From assembly GCA_963777355.1 (NCBI GenBank), contig CAVZQK010000020.1, forward strand, positions 186,001 to 250,000: a stretch of DNA of 64,000 bases, read 5' to 3'. The position numbers were made by a program, and so were the translations under genes. Origin of the DNA: DATJHM01 sp963777355 (GTDB lineage: Bacteria > Chloroflexota > Ktedonobacteria > Ktedonobacterales > Ktedonobacteraceae). Shown here piece after piece: positions 1-10,795 of the stretch. Positions within the stretch are counted from its first letter, which is position 1, and the number at the start of each line of letters is the position of its first letter. The notes beneath the pieces are model-generated. The model searched no databases, was not told the origin of the DNA, and was given only the letters and a program-made list of their open reading frames with translations.

Positions 1-561
1 GTCATTGCCCTGGGGTTAGGCGGAAATGAGCTGAACAATCCGCCTGAACTGTTTGCACGCTGGTTTGAAAAAGCGCTTTCAGAGGGGTTACATAGCACAC
101 CACATGCAGGCGAGATAGTTGGTCCAGCAAGTGTGTGGGGAGCATTGCATACGCTGGGTGCCGAACGCATCGGGCACGGGGTACGCTCGATTGAAGATGC
201 AAAACTGGTTAGCTATCTGGCGGAGCAACAGATTCCTCTAGAGCTTTGTCCATACAGCAACATTTGTCTGGGAGTCTATACAAGCATGGCAGAGCATCCT
301 CTGCCGAACCTCTATGCAGCCGGGGTCCCCCTCTCGGTAAATTCAGATGATCCACCCCTGTTTCATACTACCCTTAATGACAATATTCAGATCCTTTATC
401 GGCCATTTGGCTTCTCGCTCGACACTATGGATGAGATTTTGCTGAACGGCGTCCGCCATAGTTTTCTGCCGATTGAACAAAAGCAGTACATGGCAGAACA
501 ATTCCGGTTAGAGATGAAACATCTGAAGGAGGTGCTTGGCCTCAGCGCTGCACTGCAATAG
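1..561 (+). CDS. Adenosine deaminase family protein, C-terminal part (5' truncated by window edge)
   Basis: The frame is open from the first base, so the gene begins outside the window; about 186 residues remain. It belongs to the metal-dependent adenosine/adenine deaminase family, which hydrolyses adenosine to inosine (or adenine to hypoxanthine) in purine salvage in the cytoplasm. Visible family motifs are HAGE near residue 37 (catalytic Glu), ERIGHG about 20 residues later, the LCPYSN segment, and NSDDPP, which supplies the metal-binding and catalytic Asp. The stop is at 559-561. Adenosine and adenine deaminases cannot be separated safely without the N-terminal half. The following 450 bases carry no gene, so it is probably the last gene of its unit. 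Confidence 0.88.
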   Translation, partial: VIALGLGGNELNNPPELFARWFEKALSEGLHSTPHAGEIVGPASVWGALHTLGAERIGHGVRSIEDAKLVSYLAEQQIPLELCPYSNICLGVYTSMAEHPLPNLYAAGVPLSVNSDDPPLFHTTLNDNIQILYRPFGFSLDTMDEILLNGVRHSFLPIEQKQYMAEQFRLEMKHLKEVLGLSAALQ

Positions 562-1008
562 TGGCAAGAATCTTTCTGGTTTAAGCAAACGCAATGGACT
601 GGTTGAGATAAAAAATGGTTACCTAGCAGAAAGTACTATGGAGATTGTACTCGCTCTTCCATATGCGGTATGTTATACTGAAGTTGTTTTCTAGATTCGC
701 TATAGTATGAATTATCTTTCAAAAGGTCATGCGAAAAGAAAACATCTTTCAGATATAATAGGTGTTTTTATACGTATATTTGCATACTTTTAGGGTAAAA
801 AAGCGCGAGATTTATTTAGCGTATCGCAGCACTACGTATCAGAAACATACAGAAGCATGTCTGGACAACAGTAGACAGATTTATAGCAAATCTAAAGGTC
901 TCCCTCAAGCATGTTCTAAAACCAGAACCAGGGACAATGGCGTATACTGGCATATTTTGTAGTTTCTTCTAGTAGCAAACAAAGGTGTTATTGGCTGAGG
1001 TGAGGTAT
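562..1008. other. Intergenic region, no gene recognised
   Basis: AT-rich spacer between the deaminase and the DUF4388 gene. A 66-codon open frame at 762-962 has no convincing ribosome binding site and reads as low-complexity translation, so I do not call it. The promoter of the downstream gene cluster should lie here, but I cannot place it with confidence. Confidence 0.5.
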
Positions 1009-1587
1009 ATGGAATCACCACGGGAAACCATGACTGATAGCCTGGCAGCTATCATTCAAATCATACACCTGGGATACCAGAGTGGTACCCTGACCGTTGA
1101 GAGAGGCGAGGGGAGAACATTAGAAGAAGGAATCATTGTCTTTGCCAGTGGCAGAGTAGTCGAGGCACGGCTAGGGCAATATAGCGGTATGGCAGCTTTT
1201 AATGTTCTCAATAGCTGGCAAGCGTGCCGTTTTTCTTTTGTGAACGGAACACAGGTCACTCCTCAGCAAGGATTCACGCCATTGCCACCTGGCCGAGGGA
1301 AAGCGCCTACGCAGCAGACGACCAGTCCACTACAATCAAATACCCAATCAGGGAATATCTATAAACAGGCGTTGTCACCAGCTATCCTTCCTGTCCGCTT
1401 ACCCTCAGGTGAGGCTGCATTACAACATCCAGAAACTATGCAAATTCCCCGCACCCATCGGCGTCTTCTATTGTTGATCAATGGGCAAAGAAACGTAAGC
1501 GAGCTTGCACGTCTGCTGGTCCGGAGCCCAGAGGAAACTCAGGTTCTGCTCCACGACTTAGAGTTCGCTGGTCTTATTCAGCAATAG
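1009..1587 (+). CDS. DUF4388-domain protein
   Basis: About 192 residues. The N-terminal ~90 residues match the DUF4388 (PATAN-type) pattern: an amphipathic start, a 'sGtLtVERGE' strand, a 'GIIVFASGRVVEARLG' turn and a 'AFNVLNSWQACRFSF' segment. A proline/glutamine-rich linker follows and the last ~55 residues (from RTHRRLLLLING) look like a small winged-helix domain ending EFAGLIQQ. DUF4388 proteins occur in bacterial signalling and motility systems, often beside receptors; the exact role is unknown. The ATG at 1009 is preferred over the GTG at 985 because a GAGGTGAGG sequence lies just upstream. The receptor gene begins 26 bases downstream, so the two are probably co-transcribed. Confidence 0.72.
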   Translation: MESPRETMTDSLAAIIQIIHLGYQSGTLTVERGEGRTLEEGIIVFASGRVVEARLGQYSGMAAFNVLNSWQACRFSFVNGTQVTPQQGFTPLPPGRGKAPTQQTTSPLQSNTQSGNIYKQALSPAILPVRLPSGEAALQHPETMQIPRTHRRLLLLINGQRNVSELARLLVRSPEETQVLLHDLEFAGLIQQ

Positions 1588-1613
1588 GCATACCAAGAGG
1601 AGGAACCACCGTC

Positions 1614-3130
1614 ATGTCCGTAGCCCTACCCAAATCATCCTTTCGTAGAGGAAAAATATCGTTAACCATCCGTGTCTCCCTGCTACTCGTACTGGCAGTT
1701 GTGATTCCTTTGCTCATCACTGTCATCAGTAGCGAGTTAATTCTCCGCCCAACACTTCTCTCTCAAGCTGGAGTCGAGATGGGTAATGATGCACAATCGC
1801 ATCAGGAGACCATCGATGCATATTTTATCTCTCGTCTACAAGATTTGGAGACAGTAAGGAACTTCTTTGCCATTCAAAATTCCTCCAGGGCAACAATACA
1901 TACAAGCAGCAAGCACTTGATGAATTAAAACTAGGCTATCACCTTGACAGCAATTATAGTATCTGGACGTTATTTAATCCCCAGGGAAAAACCCTCATCT
2001 CTTATCCTGTAGATCCCACACCGCGAGGAAAATTTCTGATCGCGCCAGAGATTCTTTCCCAGGTGCAAAACACCGCCAAACCAATTATTTCAAATGTCTC
2101 TTTTGATGCAAATACTAACAGCGCCTTTGTGGATATCTATTCGCCAATTTCCTCTCCGCAAGGCAAGTTTTTAGGGATTGGGCGCTCAACATTGAAGCTT
2201 ACTTCAATCTGGACAGAAGTGAATAATGAAACAAATGCAGCGTCGGGTAGCTTTGCCATGATAGTGGATGGAAATGGCGTACGTATTGCGTATACCAACA
2301 CCGATGCTAGCTTAACAACTCTACCACAGCAACTTTTTAAAGCCATTGAACCACTCTCTCCCCAGTTACAACAAAATATTCGAGATGAGAATCTTTATGG
2401 CAATAGCCATGATGCTGTCACAACATTAGCAGATCCAGATCTGGCAAAGCAGCAAAACACACAGTTATCCTCCGCACTCTTTCAATTTACGCCAGCGCTT
2501 ACGGGCCAACCCTATCAGGCGTACCAGGCACATTGTCAGGTACTACCGTGGACCTATATTGTGCTCAGGCCGGTAAATACAACGACGCAAGCGGCCACAC
2601 AACAGGACTTCTATCTTTTTCTGATTGCAGCTATTGTCACCGTGCTCGCTGCTATTGTCGGTCTATTCGTTGGTCGTAGTATTACGCGTCCAGTTCTACG
2701 CTCAGTATCCTCGCTTATTAAAAGTAGTGAGATGCTGAAAACACTGGCCAATCGAGAGAGATCAACGGCAACAGAGCAGAAATGGATCGTCGATTCTGCG
2801 CAGACCGGGCTGAAGTCGGTACAATATTATGCAGAGGCTAGCAATTTTGCCGCACGTAAGCTGGATGAAACAGGGAGAGAACTTTTACAAAACCGAGATA
2901 AGATGGATACGCGGATGATGGGTCAACGCTTGAATGAAGTGATATCAGCCGCGAACTATCTTGAGAAGGCTGCCTCTCACCAGGAACAGAGCAGCAAGCG
3001 ACTGGCAACCGCAATACGCATCACTACGCAGGTCACAGATCAGCTCCTCGTCGGTGCCACCTCGGCCTCGGATGCAGCGACCCAATTAGAAGATGTTATC
3101 ACACAATTGCGCCAGCTTGTTGGTGAATAG
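1614..3130 (+). CDS. Membrane receptor with extracytoplasmic Cache-like sensor and HAMP-like segment (frame broken near 1880)
   Basis: A good Shine-Dalgarno (GAGGAGGA) precedes the ATG. Residues ~20-45 form a first membrane helix, a ~280-residue extracytoplasmic region follows that resembles a double-Cache sensor ('YSIWTLFNPQGK', 'SPISSPQGKFLGIGRSTLKL'), then a second membrane helix ('FLIAAIVTVLAAIVGLFVG') followed by RSITRPV, typical of HAMP entry. The last ~130 residues are helical and coiled-coil-like but lack the methyl-accepting hairpin signature and any kinase domain. The frame shifts by -1 between about 1872 and 1890; the second frame is open and family-like from FLQGNNTYKQQ onward, so a single missing base explains the break. 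It lies between a DUF4388 protein and a sugar-binding lipoprotein, which suggests it senses a small molecule. Confidence 0.65.
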
Positions 3131-3153
3131 AACAAATAGAAAGATAGATAGCA

Positions 3154-4296
3154 ATGCATTTACTTCATCGACAACAGAAGCTGCACTACGCACTCTTCAG
3201 TACCTGCATCCTTTTTAGTATCCTGCTAGCTGCGTGTGATAGTGGGAACAACGCATCTCCAGGAAAAGGACCCTACGCCGTCAATGGGGGAAAAGGATGT
3301 AACAAAGTTGGGATACTGCTGCCAGAAACTAAATCCTCAGCGCGTTGGGAGACCAACGACCATCCGCTACTCATTCAGGCCATCAAAGCGGCTATTCCTG
3401 GGGTACAGATCGACTATAGCAATGCGCAGGACAACGAGAATACCCAGATCACCCAGGCTGAAACGGACCTGGCAAATGGAGACTGCATCCTGATTGTCGC
3501 ACCACATGATAGTGTCACAGGGGCAAAGATCGTAGAGAAAGCCAAAGCGCAGAATGTGCCGGTGATTGCCTATGACCGCCTGATTCAATCCAAAGAAGTT
3601 AGCTACTATGTCTCCTTCGATAACATGAAAGTCGGAGCATTACAAGGGGACTATATTGCCGCACATTATCAGGACTATGCAAAAAACGGCGAGGTGAATA
3701 TGGTAATGATTAGCGGCTCACAGACTGATAACAATGCGCTTCTCTTCAGCGTTGGTGCACATTCGGCGCTTGATCCGCTCTTAGCAAATAAGGTACTCAA
3801 CAACACTAATGAGACCTTCACCCCCGATTGGAGTCCAAATAATGCCCAGGCGGAGATGGAAGCGATGCTCTCTGATCAGCAAAACAATGTACAGATCGCC
3901 TATGTGGCAAATGATGGCATGGCGGGCAGCGTAATCACAGCGTTGAAAACGGCGAATCTGAATGGGAAAGTGCTAGTAACCGGTCAAGATGCAACGGCTG
4001 ATGGTGTGCGCAATATTCTTCTGGGCCAGCAGAGTATGACTGTCTACAAGCCAATTGCAAAAGAGGCGCAATCGACGGGAGACCTGGTCAAAGCAATCTA
4101 TACAGGAACAACAACCGATCCGCTCACGCGGGGAGAGATTACCACGACTTATGATGGTAGCTCTATTCCCTCAATTCTGGATACGCCCATCAGCATTGAT
4201 CGTACCAACATCGCCGCGACGGTGCTTGCCGATAAATTTCTGACGAAGAGCGATATCTGTGCGGGGCTTCCGGCTGGGACGGATGGTATCTGCTAA
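3154..4296 (+). CDS. Xylose/ribose-type periplasmic-binding lipoprotein (PBP1 family)
   Basis: 380 residues. A signal peptide with a lipobox (LLAAC, Cys about 28) predicts a surface-anchored lipoprotein. The mature part follows the class B PBP1 fold: 'KVGILLPETKSSARWE', 'DYSNAQDNENTQITQAE', 'ANGDCILIVAPHDS', 'IAYDRLIQS', 'VAFANDGMAG'-type 'YVANDGMAGSVITALK' and 'TGQDATADGVRNILLG', closest to D-xylose-binding XylF. No permease or ATPase gene follows. It starts 24 bases after the receptor gene, so a role as the ligand-binding partner of that receptor is a reasonable inference; alternatively it serves a transporter encoded elsewhere. No frame break is seen. Confidence 0.8.
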   Translation: MHLLHRQQKLHYALFSTCILFSILLAACDSGNNASPGKGPYAVNGGKGCNKVGILLPETKSSARWETNDHPLLIQAIKAAIPGVQIDYSNAQDNENTQITQAETDLANGDCILIVAPHDSVTGAKIVEKAKAQNVPVIAYDRLIQSKEVSYYVSFDNMKVGALQGDYIAAHYQDYAKNGEVNMVMISGSQTDNNALLFSVGAHSALDPLLANKVLNNTNETFTPDWSPNNAQAEMEAMLSDQQNNVQIAYVANDGMAGSVITALKTANLNGKVLVTGQDATADGVRNILLGQQSMTVYKPIAKEAQSTGDLVKAIYTGTTTDPLTRGEITTTYDGSSIPSILDTPISIDRTNIAATVLADKFLTKSDICAGLPAGTDGIC

Positions 4297-4301
4297 CAAA
4301 T

Positions 4302-4345
4302 TAGAGGGGCAGTTACTTATCAAGAAATTGTCCCTCATTTTATAC
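4302..4345 (+). terminator. Probable rho-independent terminator
   Basis: GAGGGGCA pairs with TGTCCCTC (one G-T pair) around a loop, followed by ATTTTATACTTTTT. It lies six bases after the stop of the binding-protein gene. Confidence 0.55.
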
Positions 4346-4797
4346 TTTTTCTATCCCCTACACATTTCAAAGCTTCATTGCTCGAATACGAAGCAAGCGC
4401 TGCTGAATAAAGATAACATTTTTAGCCGCACCATAGACAAAAGATAACCATCTCTCCTCTTTTCTTTTCTCCTCGATTTTCTGCGTCTTCTATTTAGGAA
4501 ACCTAACAATGCAAGTTGCTAGCCATTCAGATGTCATTTGTTATGCCAATTGCATCTCAATTTTCGAGCGGCTTGTAGAGCCAGTTCCAATGCCCTATGA
4601 CGGTTGACGTATATGATAGAAAACTTTAAAATAGCAATGCAATGTTATACTAAAGTAAGTAGTCAATTCTTACAAACTATGGCATTTCTGTATCTTTTCC
4701 TCATATTTCCGTTTGAAAAATTTATGTCACGCTTTCATATGTATAAAAATGTATGGATATTCCCGTGACATAAATAAAGTTTAAGGTAATGTAGTTT
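4346..4797. other. Intergenic region, no gene recognised
   Basis: AT-rich spacer of about 450 bases. I see no conserved RNA or repeat in it. It should hold the promoter of the downstream oxidoreductase. Confidence 0.4.
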
Positions 4798-5823
4798 ATG
4801 GAACAAGAAATTCGTTTTGGAGCGGTAACACTACCAAATGTAAAGTGGTCTGAGTTAACCGAGCGATGGCAACAACTGGAGAAACTGGGATTCGACAGCA
4901 TATGGAACATTGATCATTTCGCAAATCCATATCCTGAGTATCATACACAACCCTGGTTCGACGGCTGGACATTACTGGCAGCATTAGCCACACAGACAAA
5001 GCAGGCCCGTATAGGAGTCCTGGTTTCTTCGGCCACGTTCCGTAATCCATATATGCTAGTCAAACAAGCACTTACCATTAATCATATTTCAGAAGGTCGC
5101 CTGGAGTTGGGCATAGGTGCAGGTGGGCAGAAGTTAGATTATATAATGAGGGGTCTTCCCTCTCTTTCAAGTCCAGAGGAACGCGTACAACGATTTCGCG
5201 AGGTCATTGAGATCGTCAACCAACTTCTTGGCAATAGTCAGATTTCCACGAGCAAAAACGAGAGTGAAGTTAATTATAAAGAAATTTATTATGAGATTAA
5301 AAACGCGATCAATGGGCTTCAGCCATGCCAGGATCATATTCCAATTACACTGGCGGCACATATAGATGAATCGCTTCAACTGGCAGCAGCATATGCTGAT
5401 ACCTGGATTTCTTATGGTGGAAGGGACTTATCTCGCAAGAAATCATATAAAATTACACGCAAGCGAATAGAGAATCTCAAGACTTATTGTGAAAAAAGAG
5501 GGCGTGATTTCCAACAGATGAGAAAAGCTTTCCTTGTTGGCTTTACGAAGGATAAACCATTCGAGTCTGAAAGAGCCTTTCGTGATTTCGTGGGCGCATA
5601 TCAAGAAATAGGTATAACCGATTTTATTTTCTACTATCCGGCTGATGAATTTTATCACTCGCCTACTGGGAATGACAAAGAAAGATTTGAACAGATAGCG
5701 CAAGAGGTATTTCCAGAACTGCGAAAAAAATACGCGACCAATGCTTCAACGCCACCTACCCAACCTGCAATTGCTGAAAGCACAAGTAAACAACTGGAAT
5801 TAGTAACTGCCTCGGCTCAATAA
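4798..5823 (+). CDS. LLM-class flavin/F420-dependent oxidoreductase
   Basis: 341 residues of the luciferase-like monooxygenase superfamily, TIM-barrel enzymes that use FMN or F420. Hallmarks are the N-terminal 'RFGAVTLPNVKW', 'LEKLGFDSIWNIDHF', 'LAALATQTKQARIGVLVSSATFRNP', 'LTINHISEGRLELGIGAG' and 'EERVQRFREVIEIV'. The 'WNIDHF' and 'GVLVS..FRNP' forms resemble F420-dependent members common in Chloroflexota and Actinobacteriota, but the substrate cannot be told. The last ~25 residues are a low-complexity tail. It is a single gene, with a hairpin after it and an oppositely oriented gene beyond. Confidence 0.82.
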   Translation: MEQEIRFGAVTLPNVKWSELTERWQQLEKLGFDSIWNIDHFANPYPEYHTQPWFDGWTLLAALATQTKQARIGVLVSSATFRNPYMLVKQALTINHISEGRLELGIGAGGQKLDYIMRGLPSLSSPEERVQRFREVIEIVNQLLGNSQISTSKNESEVNYKEIYYEIKNAINGLQPCQDHIPITLAAHIDESLQLAAAYADTWISYGGRDLSRKKSYKITRKRIENLKTYCEKRGRDFQQMRKAFLVGFTKDKPFESERAFRDFVGAYQEIGITDFIFYYPADEFYHSPTGNDKERFEQIAQEVFPELRKKYATNASTPPTQPAIAESTSKQLELVTASAQ

Positions 5824-5845
5824 TCGTCAGCACGTATATTTCTGC

Positions 5846-5882
5846 CGAGTTCCAGAAAGAGAGAAACCAGACCTGGAACTCG
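5846..5882. terminator. Hairpin between convergent genes
   Basis: CGAGTTCCAG (5846-5855) pairs perfectly with CTGGAACTCG (5873-5882). It lies between the convergent stops of the oxidoreductase and the WD40 gene. There is no strong T-run on either side, so termination is likely but not proved. Confidence 0.5.
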
Positions 5883-5925
5883 ACATACACATTCAGGGCA
5901 AAACGAGCAAGACGCTATCTTAATC

Positions 5926-8900
5926 TTATGTCTCAAAAGCGCCCAAAGAGAAAAGAATAGCTTTTTGCGTTGTTCTCAATCCTCTCACACCGGTAATATT
6001 CAAGCGTTCATATGGACGATTGCTAAATAGTTCGTGCAAAAACCTGCCGCTTTGCACATCCCAAAAACGAATCGTTCTATCACCGCTACCACTGGCAATA
6101 ATTTTTCCATCCGGGCTAAATGCTACCGAGTAGACCCAGAGATGATGTCCTTGCAAGGTATGATAACACAGGCCAGTAGCAACGTCCCAGAGCCGTATCG
6201 TCTGATCTTCGCTGCCGCTAGCAAGAAGCGTTGTATCCGGGCTAAATGCCACAGAGCAGATGCGGCCATCATGTCCAGCTAGAGCTTGTGGTTTCTGGTT
6301 TTCCTGCACATTCCACAAGCGAACGATTAATGCTTCTCCGCCATCAGCCAGATATCTACCATCATTACTAAAAGCAACAGAATAGACTCTTCCGTTATGG
6401 CTCTGAAGCTTCTGGGAACATTGCATTGTATTTAGATCCCAGAGACATATAGTTTGATCTTCGCTACCGCTGGCTAATATCTTCCCATCCGGGCTAAATG
6501 CCACTGTTCTCACCCAATCAGCATGTGTTAATGGAAGACCGGAATATCTCCCCTGCTCTATATCCCAAAGCAACACCTGTTCATCTTTGCCACCACTGGC
6601 CAATATCTTCCCATCCGGGCTAAATGCCACAGAATAGACCCAGTCTTTATGTCCCTGGAGAATTTGCACTGTCTGGCCCGATGTTACTTTCCAAAGACGC
6701 ACTGTCTGATCTTCACTGCCACTCGCAAGCAATGTTCCATCCGGGCTAAATGCCACAGAGCGTATCGAGTTGCGATGACCTCTTAAAGTTTGTAAAAGAG
6801 TACCTGAATGCACATCCCAGATACGCAGAGCTTTGTCTTCGCCACCGCTTGCCAGAGTCTTCCCATCCGGGCTAAATGCCACAGAATAGATACCATTAGT
6901 ATGTCCCTGAATGGTACCCAGACGATAGCCAGTCGATACCTCCCAAAAACGTATAGTGCGGTCTTCACTGCCGCTCACAAGCATCTTATCATCAGATGCA
7001 AAAGCAACCGAGTAGACCCAATTGCTATGTCCCGTTAGCGTATACTGGCGTTGGCCTTCCTGAATAGTATGGATATTTTGAATATTCCACAAACAGATTG
7101 TCTGATCCTCACTGCCACTAGCAAGCGTTTTTTCATCATGGCTGAATGCCACAGATTGAATAGAGTTCGCATGTCCTGAAAGAGTTTGCAGACAGGTTCC
7201 TGATTGCATTTCCCAAAGACGAAGTTTTCTATCTTCACAACCAGTTGCCAACCATCTGCCACTGGCACTGATAGCAACAGACCAGATAGTACCCTCATGT
7301 TCATACAATGTTTTAACAATTTCGCCTGTAGCCACATCCCAAATATGAACAGTCTGATCCTCACTACCACTAATAATATTTTTCCCATCTGGACTAAAAG
7401 TAACCGACCAGACTCTATTTGTGTGACCGTGCAAAGAGCGAACGTTGCTTCTATCTTCAATTGACCAAAGTCTCAAAGTATGATCTTCGCAACCTGCAAC
7501 AATAGTTTTACCGTCAGGGCTAAATGCGACGGAAAAAATACGGCTGCCAGCCGCATGAAAAACATGGAGGCACTGTCTGGTTGCAACATCCCAAAGACGG
7601 ACTGTATCATCATAGCTGCCACTGATAAGAAGAGAAGAGTCGGGGCTAAATGCGACAGAGCGAACCCAGTCAGTATGACCTTGAAAGATATTAAAAAGAG
7701 TTCTCGTACTAAGCTGCCAGAGTCGCACTTCTCCATTTGAAGTACCTGCCGCCAGATATTCCCCTGTTGTATTAACAGCCACAGAAAAGATACTGCCAAA
7801 GGCATCAGTAAAAACGGAGCGGTCAATATCGGCATTGGTAAAGTTCACATCGACAAGAGAGACATCCTGCAAATAGGCCTGACGTATCCAGAGAGAAGTG
7901 AAATCGTATTGAGTAAGAGGAGACTCCAAAAGTATGAGCAAATTTATGACATTGCCAGCGATATAGTCTGGAATCTGAGAACGCTCTTTGCGAGCGAAAT
8001 CAAGCAAGTGCTGAAACCTTTGTTCAATTTCTTCTTTCTCCATTACCTTCTTTAACCATTGCAGGATGGGTGTCAGGATAAGGAAAATCTGCGTTCCTCT
8101 GATGTACTCTTTCCCCTGAGCCTTCATCAGAGCATGACTCATAAGCAATCCAGGTTGCTCAGACTTAATTTCTAAACAGATATCCTCGACGAATTTCTCC
8201 GTCACATATTCCATAATTACAGGTTGTAGAGTAAAACGGCCACCACTGCGTGTCTCAATCATAGAGCGTCGCTTTAAAGAATCCAGCGCTTCCAAGAGTT
8301 CCTTATTCAAGATAGGGCGAATAACATCTTGAGAAAGATCACCTAAAGATATGGCTTCACGTCCAATGGCAAGCCAGTAGATCACCGCCCATTCAGAAGT
8401 AGATAGGCGTTGGAATTGTTGTTTGAGAAAATCATGAATATCGCCAAAGAAGGGTTCGTTCGCGTTCAGAAATGCCTGTATGTCACCTTGAAATAATTCT
8501 CGGATAGGCTCGGTAACCAACTTTAGCACAAGCGGATTCCCGGAATAGATTTCAATCAATGTCTTCCAGGCTTCAGGTAAGCCCACTATCCCTTCACTTT
8601 CCAGAATAGCTTTTCCCTCTTGCCAGGAGATGCCAACCAGACTTTTGGTGCGTACAGGCAGGTTTTTTCCCTCCAGGCGAATAAAACTCTTTCGGTTTTT
8701 CACGGCTCGTGAGCATCAAACAACTCTGATGTCTGGTGGCACCGATACGTTGCAATAATTTTCCATAGCCATCATATCCTTGTTGATAGAAGCCAGCACG
8801 GCCACCATTTTGCAAAACAGACTCAAAATTGTCCAGGATAATCATGCAACGGTAGCGTTGAATAAATTTCGTAAAAAGTAAGAGAAGCTGGTCATCGTCT

Positions 8901-9508
8901 ATGATAGATACATCCCTTGACTCACGACGGGCTACGAGCAAAATAAATGAGCGAAGAATCTCTTCAAGAGAGGGCATATTCTGAAGAGAGCGCCAGAAGA
9001 TGACATCAAACTCTGGTCTTACTTCTTCTACGACTCTAGCGGAAAGCAGTGTTTTGCCAACGCCACCAATTCCCAACACAGCCACCATCTGACAATGATC
9101 TTGGAGAATCCATTGTTTGAGTTCTTGCAAGTCTTCCTGACGCCCATATAATGCTTGCGTATTTGGGGGAGCCTCAGTCCAGTCCTCTTTTTGGAGATCA
9201 AATTCCGAAGAATCATTCTCAAACAGGTCACTGACAGACATCACAACACTGTCAGGAGAAGAAGAATTTAGCAGGGCCGAAAGGCCTGCGGCATCAAATA
9301 ACTGGTATTTAGCATCTTCATCTAAAGAGAGAGCAAGGGCAAGAGCCTCAATAACTTTTGCTGAGGGGGTGCGACGTTCGCCCAGAGTTAAATGGCTAAC
9401 ATAGCCAGGGGTTAAGCCAGCTAATCTAGCCAGATCGCTTTTGCCTATCCCTTTCTCTATACGTAGTTGCTCAAGAACTTCATGGAAAGCCTTCTTCTCG
9501 TTTCGCAA
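5926..9508 (-). CDS. XRE HTH - NB-ARC/NACHT NTPase - 14 WD40 repeat protein (frame break near 8692)
   Basis: About 1,190 residues once joined. Domains in order: an XRE-type helix-turn-helix at residues ~10-65 ('GKSDLARLAGLTPGYVSHL'), an NB-ARC/NACHT-type NTPase from ~115 with Walker A GIGGVGKT and a Walker B-like 'CMIILDNFESVL', a helical region to ~570, then WD40 repeats. I count 14 repeats with the 'SVAFSPDGK...ASGSEDQTIRLWD' pattern, enough for two seven-bladed propellers. Family members are STAND-type signalling ATPases; ligand and output are unknown. The frame shifts by +1 in a run of T (minus strand) at about 8690-8695; removing one T restores 'REKPKEFIRLEGKNLP', a conserved NB-ARC sensor segment. 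The upstream region has several palindromes that could be its operator. Confidence 0.8.
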
Positions 9509-10156
9509 AATTCCCCTCCAATCCAGACGCAGTCACGATGCAAATAGCGATAAAGTGATCCACCTATCCCCAGCACAATCCCTCAAGGGCTGATAAAGGC
9601 GAACAAAATACACATAAAAGATCCCTATAGCCTTTTAGATACCAGTATTATACTATGGTATAGAAATGAATACAATATGATTTTACTTTCCATTAATTTT
9701 CTACTTTTAGCAATCTCTAAAAGCAATTCTCCAAAAAGTTTGCCGAAGGCGATGGTTTAGCGGAGTAAAAACTTCTGTATTAAGAGAAATTTAAAAAATT
9801 TATGTCTAAAATAGACATAAATACCTGGATCTAGTGTTATACATATAACCCTTGAATTTATGCAAAGAACATACTATACTAGTATTATACTAATAACCCA
9901 GTATAAATAATTCGTTTTTAGTATTCACGCAAATGTTTTCTCTCAGCGTCTCCACGAATGGCCACTGTATATCACTCCTTTTGTACGTTAAAAATCTTCG
10001 CATAAAGTAGTATTCTGAACTAGGCTCGAACGAGAAAATTTCTGTACTCTTTTTGACGGATACAGGCATTTCCCCTCCCAGCCTACTACTATTAAGATAA
10101 AACATTGGTAATAGTACGACCGTACATACTGGGATACGTATGTAAGGAGGAGCGCA
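9509..10156. promoter_or_regulatory. Regulatory spacer with several palindromes
   Basis: Divergent spacer between the XRE-NB-ARC-WD40 gene and the sigma-like gene. It contains ATACCA/TGGTAT arms at 9639-9661, an 11-bp perfect inverted repeat ATTTATGTCTA / TAGACATAAAT at 9798-9808 and 9812-9822, and a ten-base palindrome ATACTAGTAT at 9876-9885. These are operator-like and may bind the N-terminal HTH of the neighbouring protein, which is inference. Open frames on the minus strand here have no coding signature. Confidence 0.5.
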
Positions 10157-10784
10157 ATGGCTTTCGACCCTAATAAAGCAGATGCCAATGAGATTTTGGA
10201 GCAGATCAATGGATATATCTTGAAACTGGCTCGTCAAAAACTTCCTCGCACAATAACCAGAGAAGAGACGCTCGATTTGGACATAGATGAGTTAGCGCAG
10301 CATACACGAAATCAAGGTATGGCAGGCGCTTGAAAGAGTGCAGATATTGCAACTGAAAGGATATATCAGACGCGTCATGTATACTGAATCGATAGACAGT
10401 ATACGCCGATACAAAGGAATAGAACCTCTTCCTCTGGATGAGGATGGAGAATTACACCAGAATGAGATTATCAAAGAAGAACGTGAGGGCTTTACAGACC
10501 CTGCTGACATATTCGAGCAAGAAGAAAATCTTCTAGAGAGGGCTATCCAGGCTGCTCAAGCGATAAAACTGCTTCCGCCACGACAGCAGTTTGCATTACT
10601 TTGCAAACTAAGAGAAAATTTAGACGCTATTCCGCCCATAATTGTCGAAATCTTCATCCATCACGGGCTCGATATTCAACAAGCAACATGGTCAGATGAC
10701 AAACAAGAAGCGCAACGGCTTCATGCTTCACTTGCGATTGCGCGTAAAAAACTTCAGAGACTCAAGTTTGATCCCGAACGTTAA
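10157..10784 (+). CDS. Sigma-70-like/RNA polymerase sigma-related protein (frame break near 10309)
   Basis: Start ATG at 10157 follows AAGGAGGAGCGCA. The first part reads 'AFDPNKADANEILEQINGYI' and 'EETLDLDIDELAQHTR'; an extra base in the AAA at about 10307-10310 throws the frame, and removing it continues as 'IKVWQALERVQ' into the open frame ending at 10784 (~208 residues in total). Segments such as 'LKGYIRRVMYTESIDSIRRYKG' and 'AIKLLPPRQQFALLCKL' resemble sigma region 2 and region 4 helices of divergent sigma factors in Ktedonobacteria. I cannot assign a regulon. The match is by pattern only; an unrelated helical regulator remains possible. Confidence 0.5.
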
Positions 10785-10795
10785 AAATTGTGCTG

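Noticed and set aside
762..962. 66-codon open frame in the first intergenic region
   Set aside because: No ribosome binding site, no family resemblance, and AT-rich low-complexity translation.
6034..7740. Plus-strand open frames opposite the WD40 gene
   Set aside because: They are antisense shadows of the repetitive WD40 coding sequence.
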